From a virus, in IMG/VR virus record IMGVR_UViG_3300044825_000438, positions 1 to 39,275 of that record: a stretch of DNA of 39,275 bases; one strand, written 5' to 3'. Positions 15,451 through 25,900 of this stretch are shown in pieces. Position 1 is the first letter of the stretch. Each line of letters starts with the position of its first letter. The position numbers and the translations under genes are program-made. The notes below the pieces were generated by a model. The model was not told the origin of the DNA. It worked only from the letters and a program-made list of their open reading frames with translations, and searched no databases.

Positions 15451-17063
15451 GCAACGTCTCAATCGAACGATACGACGACTTTACTGGTGGATTGAACCTT
15501 CGGGCTGACCAGTTTCAGTTGGCAAGGAACGAGTCGCCTGACATGTTGAATGTTGAGGTTGACCCTCGTGGTGGTTTGTTTACTCGTGGTGCGATGCGTG
15601 AGATAACCACAACGAATGTTGATGCTGGCGATTGGCATCCTGACAGGTTGTTTCCGTTTCAGGGTGAGACGCCAACTTTGATGTTGGCGGCTAACAACCG
15701 TGTGTTCAAATCAACTGGCGGAAACTTCTCTAAGTTGCAGGTGTCTGCTGGTGTTGATGTTCAAACGACTACGAGTCACGGTGCTTGTTTTGCTCAATGG
15801 GGTAAGTATTTGTACATGACTGTTGGTACGGCTGGTAATGGTGGTTATGTGTGGGATACGGCTTCGACGTACGCCACAGCGTTGACCGCTAGTGGCGTTA
15901 GCCCGAATGCGTGGCAGGCTTCACCAGACCCGAGCGCACACAAGATGCCGACAGCGGAGCACATTGTTGTTCACGCCAACAAGATGTTTGTTGCAAACAC
16001 AACCGAGGATGGGGTGCGTTATCCGAACCGTGTTCGGTTCTCCTTGGAGGCAATCCCGGACAACTGGGATGCCGACGACTATTTCGACTTTGAATCTGGT
16101 GGCGATGGTGTCACAGCGTTGGCTTCCGTGAATGGTCAGTTGGTGGTGTTCAAGCAGAACGCTATTTTCATCGTGTACGGGTACACCCGTGACGATTTCC
16201 AGATTGTCCAGTTGTCATCGAAGTTGGGTGCGATGTCTCACGACCATGTTGCCGTGTCGGAGCAGGGCGTGTATTTCTATTCGCATCCACAAGGTTTGCA
16301 TTACTACAACGGCTCGTCGATTTTTGATGTGTTCATCAATCTGAGACCGATGTATCCGGAGGGTTACATCAATTCGTCTGCTGATGACAAGATTTATGTT
16401 TCGTATGTGAACCGTCGTGTTTGGGTTTCTGTCCCGTTCTCTAAGTCAACTTCTGTCAACTATCCGTCGTGGTCGTTTGTGTTTGACCCTTCTATTGGTA
16501 ATGGTGCTTGGGTTGCGTTTCAAACAGCCGACGGTCGTGGACCGGTCGGCGGTTGTGACTTTGTTGGTTCTGATGGTGTTACGAAGCATTACATGGTTCA
16601 TCCGACTTCTGCCCGTGTGTTGCAGGTTGACATGTACGAGGAAGAGTTGGACCGTATCAACGGTGCGAATGTTGGTTTCGATTCTTATTATCGGACTGGT
16701 TGGGTTGACGGTCGTACGTATTCGACTCGCAAGATGTGGCGGCGACCTGACTTTGTTGTGAAGCAGGTTGACACGAGTCGTTTGTTGAATGTGAAGGTGT
16801 TTCACAATTTCGAGGAAGCCGCTGGTAATGAGCGTAAGAATTTCAATTTGGCTCTTCCCTCTTCTTCTTCTGGAATGTTGTGGGGTTATGGGTTGTGGGG
16901 TCAGGACAAGTGGGGTGTTATGGCTCAGGGTGCTCAGGTAATCAAGGGGTCGAATCTTGGACTCGCTAGGGCGGTCCAGATTCTGTTGACTGGTCCTACT
17001 GGCGGGTATTGGGGTTTGGACAGCATCACTTACAAGTACAACGATAGGAAGGTGACGGGATGA
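15447..17063 (+). CDS. Tail nozzle/tubular B-like protein
   Basis: 538 residues, mostly beta. The N-terminus DDFTGGLNLRADQFQLARNE followed by SPDMLNVEVDPRGGLFTR is a hallmark of large beta-propeller-like tail proteins found after the connector in short-tailed phages. They form the nozzle of the tail to which fibres attach. Further strands such as VNGQLVVFKQNAIFIVYGYT support the propeller. Length is in the usual range. Translationally coupled at both ends. Confidence 0.75.
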   Translation: MSNVSIERYDDFTGGLNLRADQFQLARNESPDMLNVEVDPRGGLFTRGAMREITTTNVDAGDWHPDRLFPFQGETPTLMLAANNRVFKSTGGNFSKLQVSAGVDVQTTTSHGACFAQWGKYLYMTVGTAGNGGYVWDTASTYATALTASGVSPNAWQASPDPSAHKMPTAEHIVVHANKMFVANTTEDGVRYPNRVRFSLEAIPDNWDADDYFDFESGGDGVTALASVNGQLVVFKQNAIFIVYGYTRDDFQIVQLSSKLGAMSHDHVAVSEQGVYFYSHPQGLHYYNGSSIFDVFINLRPMYPEGYINSSADDKIYVSYVNRRVWVSVPFSKSTSVNYPSWSFVFDPSIGNGAWVAFQTADGRGPVGGCDFVGSDGVTKHYMVHPTSARVLQVDMYEEELDRINGANVGFDSYYRTGWVDGRTYSTRKMWRRPDFVVKQVDTSRLLNVKVFHNFEEAAGNERKNFNLALPSSSSGMLWGYGLWGQDKWGVMAQGAQVIKGSNLGLARAVQILLTGPTGGYWGLDSITYKYNDRKVTG

Positions 17064-17257
17064 GGCGTGAGGAGTTGGCTATTCCTGCGGTCACAGCGCT
17101 CACCTCTGTGGATGCGACGGCTATCCGGGCGATTGTGTCTGCGTTGACGAAAGAGATTTATGATTTGCGTGTTGAGGTTGATGCGCTCAAGGAGCGCAAT
17201 AATCGCAGGTCTTTGGGGATGGATTATCGGAATAACATGATTGCGAGGAGAGGGTGA
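17060..17257 (+). CDS. Small coiled-coil protein
   Basis: 65 residues. A central helix (AIVSALTKEIYDLRVEVDAL) shows heptad spacing of Leu/Val/Ile and should form a coiled coil; a basic tail follows. It overlaps both neighbours. I do not recognise the family. Probably a minor virion component such as a tail-needle-like or internal protein, judging from place. Confidence 0.65.
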   Translation: MRREELAIPAVTALTSVDATAIRAIVSALTKEIYDLRVEVDALKERNNRRSLGMDYRNNMIARRG

Positions 17258-17691
17258 TGGCTTACGACCCGAGTGTGTTTGAGGCTCGTCGGCGTGGGTT
17301 GATGCAGAACTACGCCGCTGAGGGTGCGATGAATGCGTATCAGCAGTTTATTTCGCAGCAGCGTGGTCAGCGTGGTGTTGCTGATTTGACTCGTCAGTAT
17401 GAGCAGGCTGCGCCGAGGATGGTGGCTCAGCAGACTCGGCGTGGTTTGGGTGGTGCGAATGTTCGTTCTGGTTTGATGGCTCGAGCGTTGCGTGATTTTG
17501 CTCAGCAGCGTATTCGTCAGCAGTCTGATTTGGAACGCCAGTTGCGTGAGGGTGCGATGAGTTATGACTTGGCTGAGCGTCGTCGGCAGGAGATGTATCA
17601 GCAGGCGTTGCAGGATTTGGAGTCTGAGAAGGCTAGGGAAATCGCTCAGAGTGCAAGGGACATTCTGGCTTACAGAGCAGGAGCAATCTGA
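17257..17691 (+). CDS. Internal virion protein, small helical
   Basis: 144 residues, almost all helical, very rich in Gln, Arg and Ala (QQFISQQRGQRGVADLTRQY; RQQSDLERQLREGAMSYDLA). Such a small Q/R-rich protein followed by larger helical ones recalls the gp14-gp15-gp16 ejection-protein order of T7-like phages. GAGGAGAGGG lies just upstream. The GANVRSGLMARALRDFAQQR segment is typical of this class. Assignment from composition and position. Confidence 0.65.
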   Translation: MAYDPSVFEARRRGLMQNYAAEGAMNAYQQFISQQRGQRGVADLTRQYEQAAPRMVAQQTRRGLGGANVRSGLMARALRDFAQQRIRQQSDLERQLREGAMSYDLAERRRQEMYQQALQDLESEKAREIAQSARDILAYRAGAI

Positions 17692-18749
17692 TGAGTGTTG
17701 ACATTTACAAGAAGGAAACCGGTAAGGGTGGCACGACGAGACTTGTTTACTCTGCTGCTCCTAAAGGGTCGTGGAATGTTGGTGGCGTTCGTGCTGGCGA
17801 GATGGCTGCGCTTACCCCTAAGGAACGTTTTATTGACTGGTATGACACCCGTCCGACCGGTCAACTTTTTTCTGCTGGTGAATTGACTCCGTCAGAGCGC
17901 AGGGCTCTTGGTCTTGGTGATGCAGCAACTATTGCTGGAATTGAAGCCGCAAATCAAGCGGACTTGGGTTATGGCGGTCTGGCAGATTTGATTAATGGTT
18001 TGACCGGTGGTGGAAAGGGTGCGTCAGCGAGCGACAAACTGGCTTCAAAGAAGTATGCGGATGAGCGTGCTGACCGTGCCGCAAAGCAGCGTGCTTTGCA
18101 GGCATACCTGAGTGGTGGTGGTTTGGCTGGCATTTCTGCGCCAGAGCGTTCTGCTGTCGAGGACCGTGCACGGGCGGCGTTGGCAAACATTGCTGCTGGT
18201 TACGAGGCTGCTCAAGGTTTGACTGAATCCGGGTATGGGGAGTTGCAGCGGTATCTTGAGGCGAATCGTGTGAACCCGTATGCGGGAATGACTGTGGATG
18301 CTGGGTTGGCTACGAATCCGATGGAGCAGTTCTTGCAGGCTTACGGGGCGATGAGTCCTGAGGTGCAGGCTCAGGTGGCTGCCGAGCAGGCAGCCCGTGA
18401 GAGTGGTGCTGGAGCGTTTAGGAACCTTGTGGACGTGTTGTCTGGGGCTGCTGGGCAGGCACAGACTTCTCGTGAGATGGAAGCCCAGATGGCTCGTAAT
18501 TTGGCTTCCCAGATGTTGGGTCAGCAGCGTGCGGGGTACATTTCTCAGGCTGAGATTGCCCGTCAGCAGGCGTTGGCTGCTATTGCCCAGCGTGAGAACG
18601 AGCGTAAGTACGCACTTCAGCAGGCGTTGCTTGAGTTGGGTATTAACCCTGCTGGTTTGGGTGCTCCCGCCGCAACCCCTGCTGCGGCTGCCTCCGTGTC
18701 TCGTGACCCTAGGGAAGAAGAACTTGCTTACATGCTGGGCATGGTGTAA
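17691..18749 (+). CDS. Internal virion protein (ejection type)
   Basis: 352 residues. After a short beta N-terminus the protein is Ala/Gln-rich helix. Segments such as ARNLASQMLGQQRAGYISQA and EIARQQALAAIAQRENERKY near residues 265-305 look like membrane-active or pore-lining amphipathic helices. Second of four such genes in a row, so probably a core protein ejected into the cell with the DNA. ATG overlaps the preceding stop. No enzymatic motif seen. Confidence 0.6.
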   Translation: MSVDIYKKETGKGGTTRLVYSAAPKGSWNVGGVRAGEMAALTPKERFIDWYDTRPTGQLFSAGELTPSERRALGLGDAATIAGIEAANQADLGYGGLADLINGLTGGGKGASASDKLASKKYADERADRAAKQRALQAYLSGGGLAGISAPERSAVEDRARAALANIAAGYEAAQGLTESGYGELQRYLEANRVNPYAGMTVDAGLATNPMEQFLQAYGAMSPEVQAQVAAEQAARESGAGAFRNLVDVLSGAAGQAQTSREMEAQMARNLASQMLGQQRAGYISQAEIARQQALAAIAQRENERKYALQQALLELGINPAGLGAPAATPAAAASVSRDPREEELAYMLGMV

Positions 18750-18766
18750 CAAAAGGAGTATTAGGT

Positions 18767-19957
18767 ATGTCGAAAGAAGACAAGAAGAATCAGCAACAGC
18801 AGGTTGACCCGGTTGGAGCCATTCTTTCGATTATGGCAAAGAGGGGCGGTCTTGACCTGTCCAATGCTTTGTCTGACCCTTTCTTGGCGTTTCTTGCTGG
18901 CACGTATCAGGGGCAACCACAGAAGTCTGAGGGCGACATTTACGCTGAGTTTGCTCCGACGCTGATGTCGATTCAAGCCAACGAACCTGATGGTTCGTGG
19001 CGTAAGGTTGCTGCAAGTCAGATTGCTTCTGGTATTCCTGCTTACCGTGTCAAGGAAAACATTCTTGCGCTTGCACAGGAGGACCCGTCTGTTACCGGTT
19101 TGTTGACTTCTAAGGAAGCGGCTGCGTTTGTGGATGAGTTGGCTGCGGAGAATCAGAAGGCTCAGAACGAGTTGACTAAGCAGGCTGAGCAACTTGACCC
19201 GTTCCAGAAGGCTGGGTTGCCGGGTGCTCGTCAGGTGTACACGGCAGAAGATGTTGTGAACATGAACCCTGAGACTTTCCGTGCGATTGTTCAGCAAGAA
19301 GTTCCGCAGGAGTTGAAGGCGAAGATGAAGGCTCTTGAGGAGTATGCAAAGAAGCCTATTTATCGTGAGCAGAAGCCGATGGGTGAGGCTTTGAAAGGTT
19401 TGGAGCAGGAGCAGGGCGGTTTGCGTGCCGCTTTGTATGGTGGTCGTGCATCAAACAAGATGGAGTTGCCTGCGTCCGAAGTTTATTTCGACCCGAGTCA
19501 AGACACCGCCACTACTCTCGGTCAGGCTTTTGAGAAAGCCGACCTTTATGGTGGAAAGAACTATTTGGGTGGTTTGATTCAGGAGAAGCCGCTTAGCGCT
19601 TTGCTTGGTTTGTACAAGGGTTTGACGGATATTCCGGGAAGCGTTATCGAGGACATTATTCGTCCGGGTAAGCGTGAGAAAGATATTCTTGAGCGTGAGG
19701 CAAAAAAGCGCACCAAGGTTGATGCCGAAGGCGAACCAGTAAAGGTTTTGAATCGTTCTGCAATGAAGTTCCGTGAAGAGTCTGCTCAGCGTGCGAAGGA
19801 TTTGTTTTCTCGCATGAAGGGTGGGGAGGAATATAATCAGCGTGTTGCTGCCGCTATGGCTGAGCGTCTTGCGCAGCGTATGGCTGAGCAAGGTCGTACT
19901 CCGCTGTCTGATGCTTTGCTTAGGACCGCAATCGTTTCTCGTCAACTTAGGAAGTAG
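18767..19957 (+). CDS. Internal virion protein (ejection type)
   Basis: 396 residues, helical, highly charged (rich in Lys, Glu and Gln), starting SKEDKKNQQQQVDP. Segments include FLAFLAGTYQGQPQKSEGDI near residue 40 and the LLGLYKGLTDIPGSVIEDII helix near 283-302, with a basic C-terminal domain. AAAAGGAG upstream indicates independent initiation. Unknown family; place between other helical virion proteins and the giant protein suggests a core component. Confidence 0.6.
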   Translation: MSKEDKKNQQQQVDPVGAILSIMAKRGGLDLSNALSDPFLAFLAGTYQGQPQKSEGDIYAEFAPTLMSIQANEPDGSWRKVAASQIASGIPAYRVKENILALAQEDPSVTGLLTSKEAAAFVDELAAENQKAQNELTKQAEQLDPFQKAGLPGARQVYTAEDVVNMNPETFRAIVQQEVPQELKAKMKALEEYAKKPIYREQKPMGEALKGLEQEQGGLRAALYGGRASNKMELPASEVYFDPSQDTATTLGQAFEKADLYGGKNYLGGLIQEKPLSALLGLYKGLTDIPGSVIEDIIRPGKREKDILEREAKKRTKVDAEGEPVKVLNRSAMKFREESAQRAKDLFSRMKGGEEYNQRVAAAMAERLAQRMAEQGRTPLSDALLRTAIVSRQLRK

Positions 19958-19967
19958 GTTCTAGCCG

Positions 19968-22900
19968 GTGGCTGGCACAAACGACAATCAGAGACTGCTG
20001 GATGCCCTAAGGAATGTGGGCAGCACTGCTACATCGGTGTCACAGAATAAGCGGTACACACCACCGGTGAATAAGGTTGCTGCAAGCGTAAATGATGCAC
20101 GGTTGCTTGCACTTCGTGCAGCACCGCAAATGGCGGACCAAATCAACGCTGTGGCTGCCGGGAAGGTGCAGCCTTCTGGTGCGTTGGGTACGGTTGGAAA
20201 GTTGTTGATTGATAACCCGATATCGAAAACGGTGTTGGGTGGTTTGACGATTGTTGATACGCCTCGCAGGGCGATTATTTCTGGCGTTCGTGAACTTGTG
20301 GATGCGGTGGATAGTGACCCACGGACACAAGCGTCGTTCTCCGAGTTCTTCAACCAAGCGAAGGATGTGAGATACGGGTTTGGTACGGCGTTCCCGATGA
20401 AGGGTTGGGGTGGACGGGTCGTTGGTTTCTTGGGTGATGTGGCATTGGACCCGTTGACGTATGCAACATTCGGTGCGACCATTCCGAAGAATGTCGCCGT
20501 CAAGGGTGGTTTGTTTGCTGGTCAGTCTTTGCGTGGCGCTCTTGGTGTGAAAACTTTGGCTGGTGCCGAAGGCAGGTTCGCTTTGGCTCGCATGGCAAAG
20601 GTCATGGGTGCGACGGATGATGTTGTGCGTGATGTGGCTGCAAAGGGACGTATTGCGTTGCCGAAGCAGATTGCAGACAACATGGGTATCAAGCGTGCAG
20701 GCATTTACTATTTCGGCACACGAGTGCGTGTGCCTTTGTCTGGTCCGATTGCAGATGTTATTCAGCGTGGTTTGGTGAAGACTCGACTCGGGTTTCTTTC
20801 TACCGACATGGGTCAGAGGGTTGGCAAGAAGTTTGCTTTGCGTGGCACAAGGCCGGGTGTTGACACGTCGGCTCAACGCTTTGCGTTGGCGACTGGACAG
20901 TTGTCACCGGAGCAGGCTGGTGCGTTTGTTGGTGAGTTTGCTGCACAGGACATTGAGCGTGGTGCACGCAGTTTTGCGATTGACCGTGCCATCAAGTATT
21001 CACGACCTTTGTTCGAGGACCAAGAAGTTGAAGCGGTTCGTGGAAGCGTGTACAGGCTGCTGGACACCCCACAAGCAAAGTGGGCGGAGTTGGGTATCAA
21101 TCCGTCTCCGGCAGAGTTGCGTGCCTACGAAAAGATTCGTCCCGTGTTCGAGCAGATGCATGCTGATGTTCGTGCAGCGTTCCAGAGTATTGACCCAGAG
21201 TTCCAGTTAGGAAAGATTGATGACTATCTGCCGCACATGGCGACAGATAATGCGTTGAAGTTGATGGCGGATGAAGCCTCACCGTACGCACAGGACATCA
21301 GAAAGTATTTGACCGTAAACCAGACGGATAATGCTTCGTCGTTCCGTGCACGTAACTTGAGTGCTGGTTCGGATTGGTTTGGTCAGGATGGCAAGTTCCC
21401 TGCGCTGACACAGAAGGATATTGATGGTGGTGTTCAGCGTTTGAATCAGTTGTTCCGTGAGCGTACGGGTCTTCAGTATGACTTCTTTGAGACTGACATC
21501 AAGCGGATTATGGAGCGTTATGCCGGGTACTACGGGCAGCAGATTGGTGTGTCCAAGTACATGGAGGAGTTGTTCAAGTCTGGTTTGATGCAGACTGCAA
21601 AGGAGGGAATCGAATTCAACGAGTCTCTTCTTGACATTGTGAACGAGTCTGTGAAGCGTGCAACCAACGTGATGAGCGCCTCTTACAAAGAGGCGTTCGA
21701 CACGGGTCGTGAGTTGTCGACAATTTTCGGTGAAGTGTTTGATTGGGCAACGAAGAAGAAGGCTACGGTCACAAGGCCGGTTGGTCCTTTGCAGCAGGAG
21801 GTTGATGGGCTGAAGGAAGTGCTGAAAGGCATTCCGCCTGTTGAGGTTGCTGCGGCACGTTTGGAGAGTGCGCAGGCAAAGTTGGAGATGGTCAAGCAGC
21901 AGATTCAGGATGCTTGGATTCAGTTTGAGCGTCAGTTTGATGAGCAGTCTGCTTATCTGCAGATGATTAAGCAGCAGCATGATGACTTGTATGAAGCGCA
22001 TCAGAAGGTTTCTGACACGCTTGCTGCTCTTATCAAGGAGTACCCGGATGCTTTGAGTGATGATGCTATTGAGGCACGCACGAAGGGGCTTCGTGACCAG
22101 ATTGAGAAGTTGAGGATGGAGATGGACACGCTTGACCGCAAGGTTGTGCGTGTTGGTCGCAACTGGGAAAGCATCATTGAGAAGCAGGACAAGTTCATTG
22201 ACAACTTTGCCAAGTATTTGAGTGACCCGCTGATTCACACGAAGAAGAAGGGTTTGCGTCAGTTCGACATTTTTGGCACTCCTCGGTTTGCTCAGCGTGG
22301 TGAAATGTGGACTGGGTTGAAGAAGAAGCAGGGTGAGAAATTGTTCTCGTCTTGGGGCAGCCCGAGTGCTGCACCTGATGCGAAGGACCTTCGTAAAGCG
22401 TTTGACCCGAATAGCGAGTTCTCTGTGAACGAACTGAGTTCAATGAGCATTCAGGAAGTGCGAGAGATTATCTCTGGTGGTTTCTCGTCTATCTCTGATT
22501 TGCGTAGTTTGCGTAAGGCTGTGAACTGGCTTGTGGGTGCTGACGTTGTTCGCAACGGCGGTATTGTGCCAACCGATGCCGACTTCTTTGGTCGCTTGGA
22601 GCGCTTGAAGAAGTTGATGAACTTGGCTAACGATGTTGAGAAGGAGTTCGTTGGTGGTGGCAAGGCTGTTGGTGCAGCCGGTAAAACGCAGATTGAAGAG
22701 TTGGCTACTGCTGTTGCTGCGCAGAACGATATTGAGGCAACAATCAAGAACATCGTAAGACAGATTGACGAGAATGGCGATGAACTTGAAGCGTTGATGG
22801 AGAAAGGCATCATGGCAACCCCCGAGGAGGGGTTGCGCATTCGCCAACTTGAAAAGGCAAATGCCGAATTGGTTGCCAGAAAGAACATGGAAAACATTCG

Positions 22901-25900
22901 ATACGAAAGAGCGGTTCGCACGGTCGAAGTGATTTCCAGCAAGCAGGAAACCGTTCAGCGTAAAGAGGCGTTCAAGGTTATTACCGGCAACAACTTCCGT
23001 GAACTAGCACAGGACCTGTCTGACGCAGCGTCCGAGTATTACTATCACTCGCAGGTTACAGCGATGTTCAAGTCTGTTGCCGAGGAGGCTGCATCAGTCG
23101 GCTTGGTGCCGACCGAGCAGATGTACAACGCTCTTGTTGCTCATGTGTCTAGGTTCGATTTGGATTTGGCACAGAACATGGTTCAGAGCATTGACCAAGC
23201 AGAAACGATTATGCGTGCGGTTCGTGACAGGGTTAGCGCATACACGGGACCGAACAAGAGTGCGTACCTTGTGAACGAGTTCTTTAACATCTTCGACAAT
23301 CTGGAGCGCAAGGCTGAGGCTGACATTCTTCGTGAAGTGTTCCCGGAGATTGAGGGCGTTATCTACAAGAGTCAGGCTGGTTCTCTGCGCAAGGGTCGTG
23401 CGCTGTTCCTGAACGAGGGTGGCGACGAGATTGCTTCACAGATTGATGCTGCGATGCGTCAGTTTGAGATTCCGTTTGCTCGGGGCGAGTCACCTGTTGC
23501 GCCATTGGATGTCACGCCTCGCAAGGCTGCGAAGCGTGTGCGACAGGAGCGCATGGGTGGAGAAGAGTTCGCCGCCCAGATGGAAGAGTTCGGTGCGCTG
23601 AGCGAACGAGATGTTCGCTCGCTCGGCTCAGAGACAGCAGACTTTGATTATCGTTCCGGTGTCATCGCACGAAACATTGATGTTATCAAGACGAGGCTTG
23701 AACGTACTGACTTGTCTCCTCAGGAGCGTCAGACGCTTGAGGCAATCACAGATAAGTATGACAAGGCGATGGTTCGTATTGCGAAGCGTCGCAAGGATAC
23801 GAATCGTCGGTTGAAGCAGTTGACTGGCGCTGCCAGCAACCGCCAGAACGAGCGCATCTTTTCCAACATCATCAAGAGTGGTGATGCTTTTGGTATTGCT
23901 GGTTCGTTGGGCAAGGCGTTCAATGGTGGTCAGTATGCGATTGATTCGTTCTTTGCCGATTTGTTGGGTGGCAACAAGTTTGATGTGCGTCTTGGTTATA
24001 CCCGTGAGAAGATTATTGGTGGCAAGATTCGTGAGGTTGAGCCTGCCGCAGAACAGTTCACGAACGTGTTTGAGAATGAGGCTGGCGAACTCATAGATTC
24101 CGCTGGCAATAAGTTGTCGAGCAACTTGGAAATCATCGATCCAGAAACTGGTCAACCGATTCCGGGTTCATCTCCGGCAAAGGAAACCAAGCCAAGCGTT
24201 CTTGTGCGTCGCAGAGACTCGTTGATGTCCAAGATGTATGACCGTGCTGCCGCACGGTACAGCAAACTCCGTTCGCTTGCCGATGACGCAGAGTTCATTC
24301 CAACGGTGCAACTGCGTGAAGGAACATTGAACTCGAAGGGTGATGCTGCTTGGGTGTTCTCGGACACAATCAAGGGTCCGAATGCGTACGCCAACCAGTT
24401 GGAACTGTATGTGAACGACCTCGAGCGCCGCATCAAAGTGTTGAAGCCGCTGCAGAGTGAAATTAAGCGTGAGGAAGGCAAGTTGAAGACTGCTGCCGGT
24501 CGTGTCGCTGAAGCGAATTTGACGGAGGGGCAGAAGAGTTTGTTGGCTAAGAGGCGTGCCGCCGCCAAGCGTGCACAACGAGAGTTGGATGAGTTGACTG
24601 GTAGCGAGTTGCATTTGCGTGCGTTGGAACGCAACAAGTTGAACAACTTCATGTACCAGTTGGCTGCTTTGAAGCCCGAAGAGGTGTCGAGAATCAACTG
24701 GGGTCTGGCGAGCATGGACTTCGGTTTCCCGGTCAGCCGCAGTGAAGTTCTTTCCGTGAACGAGTTGATGATTAAGGTTCAGGAAGAGAACATTCGCAAG
24801 TTGACGAAGCAGTTGGAAAACATCCAGCAGATGTCTCCACGTATCTCGACGAAGTCTCTTCGCACTCGCATTGCTGATGCGAATGCTGAAATCAATCGTT
24901 TGCGTGGTCAGATTCAGGCTGCACGTGGTCGGGCTCCAACCGACTTTGGTTTCTCTGCGGACGAGTTTTCTTCGCTGTGGGCGAAGGAGTACACGCCGCA
25001 GGAGATTGGTGCTTTGCGTACAGAGTATGCGAAGTTGAATAGCGAGTTGAATGCTCGTGTTGGTCAGAGGGCCACACCTGTGTACGAGTATTGGACTGCT
25101 GAGAAGATTGGTGAGAATGACGCCGCTATTGCGGCTGTCATGGAGCGGATGCAGGCAATCAACTCTGAACTGAATCAGGCTACATCTCGTGACATGGCGT
25201 TGAAGAAGGTCAAGTTCTTGTTTGACCAGTTTGAGACACCAGAGTTCCAGATTGCGATTGGTGCTTCGAAGCCGAATGCTTCTGTTGAAGCGGACCGTGC
25301 TGTTAGCAGGTTCTTGCGTGCACAAGGGGTCAAGGACTCTGCGTACAGGACTAATGCTCGTCGTGCTGGGCTTGCTGACATCTATGATGCTTCGCCTGAG
25401 GCTTTGCATCTTGATGAGGTTGAGCAGGCTAAAGAGGCAATCAGGTTGGCTGAGGAGACCGCTGAGGGGGTGTACTCACGCAAGAAGCGTTTGACTGCTG
25501 TTCGTGACCAGATTCGTGAGACGATTGCTCTGAAGCGTCGTGAGGTAAAGGACCTTGAGATTGGTCGCAGCATCAGCGAAATCAACGACATCTTGACCGG
25601 TGCATCTGAGGTGACCGGCAAGAAGGTTGGCAGGGTCACGAAGCAGGAGCCGTTGAAGACGGCGAAGGAAGCGAAGAAGGCTCTCGGCAGGGAGGTCAAG
25701 GCTGAGCGCCCAGAGTTGTTCAAGCGTGATGAGGCGTTCTTTGGCACTCAGAAACAGTTGCTTGATAACGAGTTGGATGAGTTCCAGATGCGTCGCCGTG
25801 ACATTGTTCAGCAGATTGCGAAACTGGAGTTTGATGTGCTTGCCGATAGGCAGGCTCAGTTGGATGCACGTGAAGCAATCAAGATTCTGCAGAGCATCGG